Shown: positions 1-7,153, numbered from the stretch's first letter. The stretch is 64,000 bases of DNA from Embleya sp045207785 (GCF_045207785.1 NZ_CP108776.1:5580001-5644000); one strand, 5' to 3'. Made by a program: numbers and translations. The notes: generated by a model from the sequence alone, not told the origin.

Positions 1-423
1 CAACTGCTCGTCGGGCTCGCCCAACGGGAGCAGCCGCCCGGTGTGCAACTCGGCCCGGACCAGCCGCATCACGCGCGAACCCAGGTCGTCCGGCACCGGC
101 ACCGGCAACTCGGCCCACTCGCGTGTGACCTGGTCGAGCACCGAGTGGTCGCGGATCACCGCCTGGCACTCCGGGCACGAGCGCTCGTGCTCGTCGAGCA
201 GGCCCGCGCCGGCGTGTTCCAGGACGGTCTCGGGCTCCCGCCCGCACGGCAGCAGTTCCTCGTCCGAGCCCGGGCGCACCGAGGTCGCCGCGGGCGCATC
301 CGCGGCCGGCTCGGGCCGGGTCGTCGCGAGCAGTTCGGCCGCGGACGGCAGCCGCACGGCGTCCGGCGCGTCCCCGGACTCGTTCGTCGCGGCGTCCGGC
401 GCGTTCCCCGTCTCGTTCGTCAC
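1..423 (-). CDS. Zinc-containing anti-sigma factor, C-terminus cut by window edge
   Basis: The GTG at 423 overlaps the TGA of the upstream sigma-factor gene by four bases (GTGA), so the two are translationally coupled. The 141 visible codons stay open to the window edge. A long acidic N-terminal stretch is followed by H79-x3-C83-x2-C86 (HERSCPEC), the zinc-binding core of zf-HC2/ZAS anti-sigma domains. Such proteins bind their cognate ECF sigma factor at the membrane or in the cytoplasm and release it on stress. The order is sigma first, anti-sigma second, as usual for ECF pairs. Any membrane segment would lie beyond the window. The family call is strong; the signal it senses cannot be read here. 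Confidence 0.82.
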   Translation of the reverse strand, partial: MTNETGNAPDAATNESGDAPDAVRLPSAAELLATTRPEPAADAPAATSVRPGSDEELLPCGREPETVLEHAGAGLLDEHERSCPECQAVIRDHSVLDQVTREWAELPVPVPDDLGSRVMRLVRAELHTGRLLPLGEPDEQL

Positions 424-974
424 GTCCACGGCCGCATCGCCTCCGCCAGGGTCTGTCGTGCTCGGAAGATCCTGCCCCGGACCGCGCTCGGCCCGATCCC
501 CACGGCGGCCGCGATCTCGTCGTAGCTCTGCCCGTGCAGCTCGCGCAGTACCCAGCAGGCGCGTTGCTCCTCGGTGAGCGTGGTCATCGCCTCCTGGAGT
601 GCCTTGAGCGCCGCCGACCCCTCGGCCCTTCGTTCCGGGTTGTCCGCCATCTGCTCCATCGCCCGGTCGGGCACCTGGTCGAGCCCGACCGTGGGCCGTC
701 TGGTGCGCGCGATGTTCAACGCGCGGTTGGTGACGATGCGGTACATCCAGGTCAGGAAGGACGAATCGGCGCGGAAGCCGGGCAGGCGCCGCCACGCGCT
801 GATGAACGCCTCCTGGACCGCGTCCTCGGCGTCGGTGGGGCGGCCGAGGATGCGCAACGCCAGTGTGTAGAGGGATCGTCCGTGCCGACGCATCAGCACC
901 TCGAACGCCTCGGCGTCGCCCTCTTGAGCCCGCACCACCAGGGTGCCCTCGTCGAGCTCGGCCTCGTCGGCCAT
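420..974 (-). CDS. RNA polymerase ECF-type sigma-70 factor
   Basis: This 184-residue protein has the two ECF domains. Region 2 is near residues 15-85 (RRHGRSLYTLALRI, then DAEDAVQEAFISAWRRL). Region 4 is near residues 120-180, with the helix-turn-helix HGQSYDEIAAAVGIGPSAVRGRIFRAR. The ATG at 974 has a very good ribosome-binding site (GAGGAGG, six bases upstream), so the much longer open frame continuing upstream is not used. It is coupled to the anti-sigma gene and divergent from the Asp23 operon, suggesting that it controls that operon and probably itself. The family is certain; target promoters are inference. Confidence 0.93.
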   Translation of the reverse strand: MADEAELDEGTLVVRAQEGDAEAFEVLMRRHGRSLYTLALRILGRPTDAEDAVQEAFISAWRRLPGFRADSSFLTWMYRIVTNRALNIARTRRPTVGLDQVPDRAMEQMADNPERRAEGSAALKALQEAMTTLTEEQRACWVLRELHGQSYDEIAAAVGIGPSAVRGRIFRARQTLAEAMRPWT

Positions 975-1031
975 CCGATTCCCTCCTCGTCCCAACCCGG
1001 CGACGGTACTGCGCTCCGCGCGCCAACACGA

Positions 1032-1067
1032 GAACCGCCACCCCCCGGCGGGGCGTGGGGGCGGTTC
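1032..1067. other. Inverted repeat in the sigma/Asp23 divergent region
   Basis: GAACCGCC at 1032-1039 pairs with GGCGGTTC at 1060-1067 in the 274-bp gap between the sigma gene and the Asp23 operon. Its place between two divergent start regions fits an operator or a promoter-embedded hairpin. No clear promoter pair could be assigned. A TGAACC box near 1164 resembles an ECF -35 element but lacks a convincing -10. Confidence 0.3.
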
Positions 1068-1248
1068 CGTGCCCGCGGGCGCTCGGCGAGATAGCGTCGG
1101 ATTCCTCGAAACATCCTCCGATCGACGCGTGACGTTCGCCCGGTGTGTGTGTCGTACAGGTGTGGTGAACCCGGCAACGGGCACCGATGTCAGCGGGACC
1201 GAGGGGTTCCGGTCGCAGGTTTTGGCAGTCGAGGAAGGAAGTGCGCCG

Positions 1249-1743
1249 ATGGCGGACACAACGACGCAGGGCAAGACCGGCACGCAGGCGCTCCAGAAGG
1301 ACGAAGAGCGCTCCGCGGTGGGCGGGGCTCGATCGACCGAGGTCGTCAAGCTGGCCACGGAGAAGGGGCGCACGTCCATCGCGGACGGCGTCGTCGCGAA
1401 GATCGCGGGCATCGCGGCCCGCGAGATCCCGGGCGTGTACGCGCTCGGCGGCGGTGCGGCGCGTGCGTTCGGCGCGGTGCGCCAGCGCATTCCGGGTGGC
1501 AAGCCGAACGTGGCCCAGGGTGTCAGCGTCGAGGTGGGCGAGCGGCAGTGCGCGGTCGACCTCAACATCGTGGTGGATTACGGCGTGCCCATCGCGGAAT
1601 TGGCGCAGGCCGTCCGCGAGAATGTCATCGACTCCGTCGAGCGGATGACCGCGCTCGAGGTGGTCGAAGTCAACATCGCGGTGGACGACATCCACATCGA
1701 GTACGACGGCGACGACTCCACCAAGGAACGCCAGCTTCAGTGA
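1249..1743 (+). CDS. Asp23/Gls24 family envelope stress protein (first copy)
   Basis: This 164-residue protein has a charged N-terminus (about 45 residues) and an Asp23/Gls24 domain over roughly residues 45-150. The hallmarks are IADGVVAKIAGIAAREIPGV, the glycine-rich VYALGG turn, and VDLNIVVDYGVPIAELAQAV. Family members are abundant soluble proteins tethered to the membrane by AmaP and linked to cell-envelope stress. The ATG at 1249 follows GAGGAAGGA at 1231-1239. The stop overlaps the GTG of the next gene. Divergence from an ECF sigma pair suggests stress-induced expression. Confidence 0.92.
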   Translation: MADTTTQGKTGTQALQKDEERSAVGGARSTEVVKLATEKGRTSIADGVVAKIAGIAAREIPGVYALGGGAARAFGAVRQRIPGGKPNVAQGVSVEVGERQCAVDLNIVVDYGVPIAELAQAVRENVIDSVERMTALEVVEVNIAVDDIHIEYDGDDSTKERQLQ

Positions 1744-2018
1744 CGCGAGGGCCCGGCGACGACGAGCGGCGTCAACTGCTGCGCGAATACCGGGAGTTCA
1801 TTCGCACGAGTCATCCCGATCGTGGAGGTGACCCCGATGAATTCGTCGCCGGGCTCGAACGTTTCAGGGCGCTCATCGACGCGGCGGGCCCGCCCGCACC
1901 CAGGCTTTCCGGCGCCGCGGCGGAGACCACGGCCTACCGCCGCGGTCGCCTCCCGGCCCAACTCTGGCGCCACCTGACCGAACGCCACCGTCGTCGCAAC
2001 AACCCACGAGTCGAGTAG
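1740..2018 (+). CDS. Small J-domain-like protein (HPD motif)
   Basis: The GTG at 1740 overlaps the preceding stop (GTGA), giving 92 residues. Residues 10-45 read RRQLLREYREFIRTSHPDRG..., a DnaJ-like helix followed by the H25-P26-D27 tripeptide that stimulates DnaK ATPase in true J proteins. A basic tail (RHLTERHRRRNN) follows. It is close to or slightly above a bare J-domain in length and has no zinc or substrate domain. Placement between Asp23 genes suggests chaperone recruitment during envelope stress, but this is inference; the match covers only the helix II-HPD-helix III region, so it could be a degenerate J fold. Confidence 0.72.
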   Translation: MTRGPGDDERRQLLREYREFIRTSHPDRGGDPDEFVAGLERFRALIDAAGPPAPRLSGAAAETTAYRRGRLPAQLWRHLTERHRRRNNPRVE

Positions 2019-2130
2019 CCCCCGGGCCGCCCCAGGCTCACGACCAGTCCGTCCCCCCGCCCGAACCCCGACGAGCCGCCCCCGACCCTCACGACACGAC
2101 CATGGCCCCCACGGCCGCCGACCCCGACGC

Positions 2131-2293
2131 TTCGACGAGCGCAGCGAGGAGAGCGGCCGGAGGCCGCAAGCTTTTCGACAACGTCGCCGGCCCGGAACGA
2201 AGTGGAGGGACGGCGACGTGCGAGCGGAGTGCCGCTTTTGTGGAGCGCGAGCGGAGCAAAAGTGGTGCTTCGGGAGCCGGCGGCTCTGCCGCC
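2131..2293 (+). repeat. About 163-bp hairpin-rich interspersed repeat, copy A
   Basis: This unit runs from TTCGACGAGCGCAGCG to CGGCTCTGCCGCC and matches, in reverse orientation, 6772-6934 and 6935-7095 with only about five differences by eye. It contains several stems: GCGGCC-GGA-GGCCGC, GTCGCCG...CGGCGAC, CTTTTG...CAAAAG and GAGCC-GGC-GGCTC. It lies in the 374-bp gap between the J-like gene and the DUF2273-like gene, so it would be transcribed within the operon. 2019-2130, before the repeat, shows no gene. Confidence 0.9.
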
Positions 2294-2375
2294 TAAAAAA
2301 GAGTGGTGCTTCGGGAGCCGGCGGCTCTGCCGCCCAAATAAGAGCCGTGCTTCGGGAGCCGGCGGCTCCGCCGCC
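2262..2375 (+). repeat. 41-bp tandem sub-repeat, three copies
   Basis: The last 32 bases of repeat copy A (TGGTGCTTCGGGAGCCGG then CGGCTCTGCCGCC) recur at 2262-2293, 2303-2334 and 2344-2375. They are spaced exactly 41 bp apart by nine-base A-rich linkers. Each copy can fold as a GC hairpin. The last linker, CAAAAAGAAGGAG, supplies the ribosome-binding site of the gene at 2393, so the repeat array reaches directly into a translation start region. Confidence 0.9.
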
Positions 2376-2392
2376 CAAAAAGAAGGAGTCCA

Positions 2393-2575
2393 ATGACTAC
2401 ACCCATGGTCGGCCTGTTGGTCGGCATGGCGCTCGGTCTGGCCGCCGCACTCGGCGGGTTCGGGGCCTTTCTCCTGGTCGCCGCGCTCGGGGTGGTCGGC
2501 TTCCTGGTCGGTCGTTTCCTGGACGGCGATCTGGACCTCGGCGAGCTGTTCAGCTCGCGCAACCGGCGGCGCTGA
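2393..2575 (+). CDS. Small DUF2273-like membrane protein
   Basis: The 60-residue product is almost entirely hydrophobic from residues 5-43 (two helices, or one long hairpin, rich in Gly/Ala/Leu), followed by FLDGDLDLGEL and a basic RNRRR end. DUF2273 small integral membrane proteins have this form and habitually sit beside Asp23 genes. AAGGAG lies about five bases before the ATG. The stop TGATG overlaps the next start. It probably helps anchor the Asp23 complex at the membrane. Confidence 0.8.
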   Translation: MTTPMVGLLVGMALGLAAALGGFGAFLLVAALGVVGFLVGRFLDGDLDLGELFSSRNRRR

Positions 2576-2931
2576 TGCGCGCGGTACCGGCGGAGGGCCT
2601 CGCGCCGGCCGCGCATCGAGGGGTACTCCAGATCGGCGGGCGGGTGGTCGAGAAGATCGCCGCCCGCGCGGCGCGTGAGGCCACCGCGGAGGCCGCGCCG
2701 GACACCGTCCTGCGCGCGCCCCGAGCCGGCGCGACCATGCACCACGACCACGCGACGGTCAACCTCGACGTCGACGTGCCCTACCCCGGGCCCGTGGTCG
2801 CGATCGCCCGCACGATTCGGCAACGGGTGCGGGCCGACGTCGAGTACCTGACCGGCATGCCGGTCGTGCGCGTGGACGTGACCGTCGCCCGATTGACCCG
2901 TGGGGGGCACGGCAAGAGGAGAGTGCAGTGA
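2575..2931 (+). CDS. Asp23/Gls24 family protein (second copy)
   Basis: This 118-residue protein starts at the ATG overlapping the previous stop (TGATG). It carries a shorter Asp23 domain: QIGGRVVEKIAARAARE at residues 19-35, then VNLDVDVPYPGPVVAIARTI and a closing VVRVDVTVARL. It is clearly related to the 1249-1743 protein but diverged, and lacks the glycine turn of the first copy. Two Asp23 paralogues in one operon suggest a hetero-oligomer held by AmaP. Confidence 0.88.
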   Translation: MRAVPAEGLAPAAHRGVLQIGGRVVEKIAARAAREATAEAAPDTVLRAPRAGATMHHDHATVNLDVDVPYPGPVVAIARTIRQRVRADVEYLTGMPVVRVDVTVARLTRGGHGKRRVQ

Positions 2932-3554
2932 GTCTGGACGCCGCGTCCGAGGCGCCCGCGGGCAGCTCGGCGGACGAGCCCGCCTCGGAGGACGCCGGCG
3001 ACTGGGGCGACGGCGCGAGGGTTCGCCGGGCCTGGTCGCCCCGTGGTTTCCCGGCCGGCCTGGTGGCCCTGGTCGCGGCCGGCGTCGCGGGCACCGCGCT
3101 GTACATCGGCGTGACGGCCCGGATCGACCGCGCTCCGCGCTGGTCGCGCGACCTGCTGGAGCGCGCGCAGACGCACGAATGGCGTGACTCCGCGGTGGTC
3201 GCCGCGGGCCTGGTCACGGCGGTGGTCGGGCTGTGGCTGATCGTGCTCGCGGTCACCCCGGGTCGGCGCAGCCTGCTGCGGCTTCGTTCGCCCGGCGACG
3301 GGATGACCGTGTACATGACCCGGCGCACCGCGGCCTCGTTCCTGCGGCACACCGCGCTGGCCTCCTCGGGCGTGCTGGACGCGCGGGTGCGGATGGGCCG
3401 GCGCAAGGCGGTACTGCGGGTGGACTACCACTTCCGCGACCCCGACGAATTGCACGACGAGCTGACGGAGCGGCTGGAGGAACGTGCGCACGCCCTCACC
3501 CTCGCCCGAGTGCCGCGCGTGGATCTGCGCCTGCAGCCCGTGAGCGGGAGGTGA
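2928..3554 (+). CDS. DUF6286-like two-helix membrane protein of the Asp23 operon
   Basis: The GTG at 2928 overlaps the previous stop (GTGA). The 208-residue product has an acidic disordered head (1-35), transmembrane helices near 42-63 and 88-109, and a C-terminal cytoplasmic domain with VRMGRRKAVLRVDYHF and a closing RVDLRLQP strand. That layout matches DUF6286 proteins that accompany Asp23 and AmaP in actinobacteria. The C-terminal domain resembles that of AmaP, so both may bind Asp23. Exact function is unknown. Confidence 0.8.
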   Translation: MSLDAASEAPAGSSADEPASEDAGDWGDGARVRRAWSPRGFPAGLVALVAAGVAGTALYIGVTARIDRAPRWSRDLLERAQTHEWRDSAVVAAGLVTAVVGLWLIVLAVTPGRRSLLRLRSPGDGMTVYMTRRTAASFLRHTALASSGVLDARVRMGRRKAVLRVDYHFRDPDELHDELTERLEERAHALTLARVPRVDLRLQPVSGR

Positions 3555-3561
3555 GGCGGGC

Positions 3562-4194
3562 ATGCGTACGGTTTGCAACCGGATCCTGTTGTTCGTCGTC
3601 GGTCTGATCCTGATCGCCGGCGGCCTGGCCGTCGCCGCGCGCGGACGGGGCTGGTATCCCGACCTGGTGCGCACCGCGGACAAGCCGTTCATCACGGCGA
3701 GTCAGGCCGAGCGGCTCACCGACGAGAGCTGGTGGTGGTGGGCCGCGTTCGGCGTGCCCGGTCTGCTCCTGGTGCTCGCACTGTGGTGGCTGTTCGCGCA
3801 GTTCGGCCGGCGCCCGGTGCGCTCGCTGCACGTCCACGACGAGTCCGCGAACGCCGGCACCGGCCCGTCGGGTCTGGGCACCGGCTTCGGGATGGTCGGC
3901 GACGAGGCGGACACCCTGACGGTCACGGGCCACGCGCTCGCCGACGCGATCGAGGACGACCTGTCCTCGGTCGACGGCGTCGAGCACGTCTCGGCGCACC
4001 TGGTCCGCCGACGCAAGGGCCCGACGCTGCGCGCCCTGGTCCGCGCCGAGCCCGGCGCCGAGCCGCGCACGCTGCTCACCGCCGTGCGCGACCGGGTGCT
4101 GCCGAACGCGCGCGACGCGGTGGGCCTGCCCACGCTGCCCACGGTGCTGACGCTGCGCACGAGCCGCGGGCTGCCGAAGCGCCACCTGGAGTGA
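3562..4194 (+). CDS. amaP: Alkaline shock response membrane anchor protein AmaP
   Basis: The 210-residue protein has transmembrane helices near residues 7-27 and 59-79, joined by a short loop (WYPDLVRTADKPFI). A C-terminal domain contains GHALADAIEDDLSSVDGVEHVSAHL and a final LTLRTSRGLPKRHLE. AmaP proteins tether Asp23 to the membrane. It is the last gene of the operon, seven bases after the previous stop, and is followed by a strong hairpin. The ATG is preceded by GGAGGTGAGGCGGGC. The operon order Asp23, J-like, DUF2273, Asp23, DUF6286, AmaP supports the call. Confidence 0.85.
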   Translation: MRTVCNRILLFVVGLILIAGGLAVAARGRGWYPDLVRTADKPFITASQAERLTDESWWWWAAFGVPGLLLVLALWWLFAQFGRRPVRSLHVHDESANAGTGPSGLGTGFGMVGDEADTLTVTGHALADAIEDDLSSVDGVEHVSAHLVRRRKGPTLRALVRAEPGAEPRTLLTAVRDRVLPNARDAVGLPTLPTVLTLRTSRGLPKRHLE

Positions 4195-4204
4195 GCCGAG
4201 CACG

Positions 4205-4242
4205 CGCGCGGGGCCCGGGACACGCGTCCCGGGCCCCGCGCG
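4205..4242. terminator. Bidirectional hairpin terminator after the Asp23 operon
   Basis: A perfect 16-bp stem (CGCGCGGGGCCCGGGA pairing with TCCCGGGCCCCGCGCG) with a six-base loop lies between the convergent amaP and SDR genes. There is no T-run, as is common in high-GC actinobacteria. Confidence 0.85.
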
Positions 4243-4267
4243 TTCGACCCACGGTCAGCGCGGCGAT

Positions 4268-5029
4268 CTACAGCGAGCGCATCAGGCCGCCGTCGACGGG
4301 GATCATGAGACCTGTGAGGTAGGAGGCGGCCGGCGACAGCGTGAAGGCGGCGACCCGGCCGAACTCCTCCGGGGTGCCGTAGCGGGCCAGCGGGATGGAC
4401 TCGGCGTGGCGGGCCCTGGTGTCGTCGGGGTCGGCGGTCAGGCCGTCCAGATCGCGGATGCGGTCGGTGTCGATCCGGCCCGGGAGCAGGCCGAACACCC
4501 GGATGCCGTGCGGGCCCAGCTCGTCGGCGAGGGTCTTGGCGACCATCGCCAGGCCGGGGCGCAGGCCGTTGGAGATGCCCAGGCCGCCGATCGGCTGGCG
4601 CACCGACGAGGACAGGACGAACCCGATCGAGCCGCCGCCGGCCAGCGCCGCCGCGGTCGCCCGGGCCAGTCGTACCGCTCCCAGGAACACCGACTCGAAC
4701 GCGTCCCGCCACTGGTCGTCATCGACCGCGGTGATCGCGCCGGCGGGCGGGCCGCCCACGCTCACCAACGCGCCGTCGAGCCGCCCGAAACGCGCGAGCG
4801 CCGACGCGACCAGGCGTTCGGCCGTACCGCTGTCGCTGTTGTCGGCCCCCACCCCCAGCGCGTGGTCGTGCCCACCCAGCGCGGCGGCGGCCTCCTCCGC
4901 GCGCTTTTCGTCCCGCCCGGTGACGACCACCTTGGCGCCGTCCTCCACCAGCGCGGTGGCGGTGGCGAAGCCGAGGCCGCGAGTGCCGCCGGTGACCAGA
5001 TACACGCGATCGCGCAGTCCAAGATCCAT
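4268..5029 (-). CDS. SDR family oxidoreductase lacking the usual Tyr-Lys pair
   Basis: This 253-residue Rossmann protein begins MDLGLRDRVYLVTGGTRGLG, with the TGxxxGxG NAD(P)-binding motif near residues 13-20. It ends in the SDR-typical SYLTGLMIPVDGG. At the expected catalytic YxxxK position the sequence is ISNGLRPG: neither Tyr nor Lys is present, although the Ser-rich LSSSVRQP strand is. Some SDR subfamilies share this SNxxR variant. ATG 5029 is preferred; an in-frame ATG at 5038 would add three residues. Substrate is unknown and classical dehydrogenase activity is doubtful. Confidence 0.85.
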   Translation of the reverse strand: MDLGLRDRVYLVTGGTRGLGFATATALVEDGAKVVVTGRDEKRAEEAAAALGGHDHALGVGADNSDSGTAERLVASALARFGRLDGALVSVGGPPAGAITAVDDDQWRDAFESVFLGAVRLARATAAALAGGGSIGFVLSSSVRQPIGGLGISNGLRPGLAMVAKTLADELGPHGIRVFGLLPGRIDTDRIRDLDGLTADPDDTRARHAESIPLARYGTPEEFGRVAAFTLSPAASYLTGLMIPVDGGLMRSL

Positions 5030-5098
5030 GCCTCCCATCCTGCCTCGTCGGGGCCCCGGCACGGGGTAAATGACAGGCCGTCAGGTCGGCCCGGTCGC

Positions 5099-5104
5099 TA
5101 CCCT
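5099..5104 (+). promoter_or_regulatory. Putative -10 box of a leaderless promoter for the sirtuin gene
   Basis: TACCCT fits the TAnnnT -10 consensus and ends seven bases before the ATG at 5112, with no ribosome-binding site between, as expected for a leaderless mRNA. No good -35 element was seen. Confidence 0.45.
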
Positions 5105-5111
5105 CGGTGCC

Positions 5112-5882
5112 ATGACCGAACTGATCGACGTCGTGCGGGAGTGGATTCGCCGGGCCGACGACGGCGTGACCGTACTGACCGGAGCCGGCATCTCCACCGA
5201 CTCGGGGATTCCCGACTATCGGGGCCCCCGGGGCGTGTGGACCACGGATCCCGACGCCGAGAAGCTGGTCACCTACGGTTACTACATGGGCGACGAGGAC
5301 ATCCGCCGCCGCTCGTGGCTGCTGCGCCGGGACAACCCCGCGCGGCTGGCCGGACCCAACGCCGGGCACGGCGCGCTCGTCGAGCTGGAACGGGCCGGAC
5401 TGCTCAACGCGCTGATCACGCAGAACGTCGACGGGTTGCACCGGCGGGCGGGGAACAGCCCGGAGAAGATCATCGAACTGCACGGGACGATGTTCTTCGT
5501 GGTGTGCACGGACTGCGACGGCCGCACGACCCTGGACGCCGCCCTGGAGCGGATCGAGATGGGCGAGGACGATCCGCGCTGCCTCACCTGCGGCGGGATC
5601 CAGAAGACCGCGACCATCATGTTCGGGCAGGGGCTGGACCACGGGGTCCTGGAGCGCGCCGCCATGGCCGCGCAGATCGGCGACGTGTTCCTGGCGATCG
5701 GCACCACGCTCCAGGTGGAGCCGGCCGCGTCGCTGTGCCGGGTGGCCCAGGAGTCCGGGGCCAAGCTGGTGATCGTGAACGCGGGGGAGACGCCCTACGA
5801 CGAGGTCGCCGACGCGGTCATCCGGGAACCCATCGGCGAGGTCCTGCCGGAGCTGGTGAAGGGGCTCGAACCCGCGCCCTAG
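5112..5882 (+). CDS. NAD-dependent protein deacylase, Sir2/CobB family
   Basis: This 256-residue sirtuin has the NAD site GAGIS (24-28) with DSGIPDYRG, the TQNVDGLH loop, and catalytic His124 in ELHGTMFF. A zinc ribbon is formed by C132-TD-C135 and C157-LT-C160, and GTTLQVEPAA closes the Rossmann fold. It removes acetyl (or other acyl) groups from lysines using NAD. The length is normal for bacterial class III-like sirtuins. ATG 5112 is chosen because a -10 box sits seven bases upstream and the region before it shows no coding character. It is convergent with the SURF1 gene. Confidence 0.95.
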   Translation: MTELIDVVREWIRRADDGVTVLTGAGISTDSGIPDYRGPRGVWTTDPDAEKLVTYGYYMGDEDIRRRSWLLRRDNPARLAGPNAGHGALVELERAGLLNALITQNVDGLHRRAGNSPEKIIELHGTMFFVVCTDCDGRTTLDAALERIEMGEDDPRCLTCGGIQKTATIMFGQGLDHGVLERAAMAAQIGDVFLAIGTTLQVEPAASLCRVAQESGAKLVIVNAGETPYDEVADAVIREPIGEVLPELVKGLEPAP

Positions 5883-5905
5883 GAGCGGGCCGTCACGGAC
5901 GGTCG

Positions 5906-6715
5906 TCAGACCTTGGCCGGTTCCTCGTGTTCGTCCTCGGCCGCGGCGGCGTCGAGTGCGGCGAGCTCGGATTCGAGGTCTCGGGCCTCGGTGCGGATCA
6001 GCCTGACGTACATCGCGAGCAGCGCGAAGGCGAAGATCCACCACTGGACCGCGTAGGCCAGGTGGGGGCCGAGGTCCTCGTCGTCCGGGGCCGGGACCGC
6101 CGCCGGAACCTTGGCGGGCGCCGGGGTCTGCTCGGTCAGTTCGATGTAGCCGCCGAAGACGGGGTAGGGCAGCTTCAGTTTCGGGGCCAGCTCGAAGCCG
6201 GAGATCCGCAGGACCTGGCCCTGGGGCACCGGGCGGTCGCCGATGCCGGAATTCTCGCGGGTCTCGTCCGGGCGCAGCCGCCCCGTCACCGTTACCTGGC
6301 CGGTGGGCGTCGCGGGTACGTCCGGGACGTCCTCGGCCGTGGCCGCGTTCGCCACCCAGCCGCGGTTCACCAGGAGCGCGCGGCCGTCGGTGGTGATCAG
6401 TGGGACGACGACGTAGTAGCCGACCACGTCGTTCTGCGACCGCTGGCGCACGAGCACCTGGTGCTCGCTGTCGTATCTGCCGGTCGCGGTGACCTGGCGC
6501 CACTGCGACTTCGCGGACAGCTTCGCGCCGACGGTGAGGATCTCGGCCGCGGGCGCGGGCTCGCGCTTTCTGTTGTCGCTGATCAGGTCGTTGTGCGCGA
6601 CCTTGTTCTCGTGACGGTGGAACTGCCAGAAGCCGAGCCTGACCATGATCGGGATCAACACCACCACGAGCAGGGCCATGGCGATCCAGCGCGGCGTCAG
6701 CAGGAAGCGGTACAC
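5906..6715 (-). CDS. SURF1-family cytochrome oxidase assembly protein
   Basis: The GTG at 6715 gives 269 residues. An N-terminal transmembrane helix (about 8-25) runs into LGFWQFHRHENK, the conserved SURF1 start. The periplasmic domain contains GYYVVVPL, ALLVNRGWV and VTGRLRPDE. A second helix near the C-terminus (VQWWIFAFALLAMYVRL) is followed by a charged Glu/Ala-rich tail. SURF1 assists haem insertion into aa3 oxidase. The upstream frame runs into repeats, so a longer protein is not credible; the ribosome-binding site is weak. Confidence 0.9.
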   Translation of the reverse strand: MYRFLLTPRWIAMALLVVVLIPIMVRLGFWQFHRHENKVAHNDLISDNRKREPAPAAEILTVGAKLSAKSQWRQVTATGRYDSEHQVLVRQRSQNDVVGYYVVVPLITTDGRALLVNRGWVANAATAEDVPDVPATPTGQVTVTGRLRPDETRENSGIGDRPVPQGQVLRISGFELAPKLKLPYPVFGGYIELTEQTPAPAKVPAAVPAPDDEDLGPHLAYAVQWWIFAFALLAMYVRLIRTEARDLESELAALDAAAAEDEHEEPAKV

Positions 6716-6771
6716 CCGAGCACGGTACCCCTCGCGGTGTCCGGTCCGTCCCGCCGGGGCTGTGTTCTTTG

Positions 6772-6934
6772 GGCGGCGAAGCCGCCGGCTCCCGAAGCAC
6801 CACTTTTGCTCCGCTCGCGCTCCACAAAAGTGGCACTCCGCTCGCACGTCGCCGTCCCTCCACTTCGTTCCGGGCCGGCGACGTTGTGGAAAAGCCTGCG
6901 GCCTCCGGCCGCTCTCCTCGCTTCGCTCGTCGAA
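6772..6934 (-). repeat. About 163-bp hairpin-rich interspersed repeat, copy B
   Basis: This is the reverse-orientation counterpart of 2131-2293, with about five differences by eye. Here the CCACTTTTG...CAAAAGTGG stem is a perfect nine base pairs, and the terminal GGCGG-CTTCG-CCGCC hairpin has a tetraloop-like CTTCG. It lies in the 532-bp gap between the SURF1 start and the membrane protein gene at 7248. Confidence 0.92.
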
Positions 6935-7095
6935 CGGCGAAGCCGCCGGCTCCCGGAGCACCACTTTTGCTCCGCTCGCGCTCCACAAAAGTGGCACTCC
7001 GCTCGCACGTCGCCGTCCCTCCACTTCGTTCCGGGCCGGCGACGTTGTGGAAAAGCCTGCGGCCTCCGGCCGCTCTCCTCGCTTCGCTCGTCGAA
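6935..7095 (-). repeat. About 161-bp hairpin-rich interspersed repeat, copy C (tandem with B)
   Basis: This copy follows copy B directly, head to tail, and is almost identical to it (for example CCCGGAGCACC instead of CCCGAAGCACC); two bases are missing at the junction. Near identity to its neighbour suggests a recent duplication or gene conversion. Confidence 0.92.
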
Positions 7096-7147
7096 CCCGT
7101 CGGAGTGGGCATTCGCAGGTGGGCAGCCGGACGGCGGGTCCCGCCGA

Positions 7148-7153
7148 TAGGCT
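7148..7153 (+). promoter_or_regulatory. Putative -10 box for the membrane protein-kinase operon
   Basis: TAGGCT, in the context CGATAGGCTTTCGG, is identical over 14 bases to the -10 region at 21892. It would start a transcript with a leader of about 85-90 bases before the ATG at 7248. It sits just outside repeat copy C. Positional evidence only. Confidence 0.4.

Noticed and set aside
1164..1190. ECF promoter (TGAACC with a GTC box 16 bases later) before the Asp23 operon
   Set aside because: The match is only partial and similar strings are frequent at this GC level.
2202..2396. Cys-containing short frames such as ...CFGSRRL... within the repeats
   Set aside because: They are translations of the repeat unit itself, occur wherever it does, and have no start site or conserved domain.
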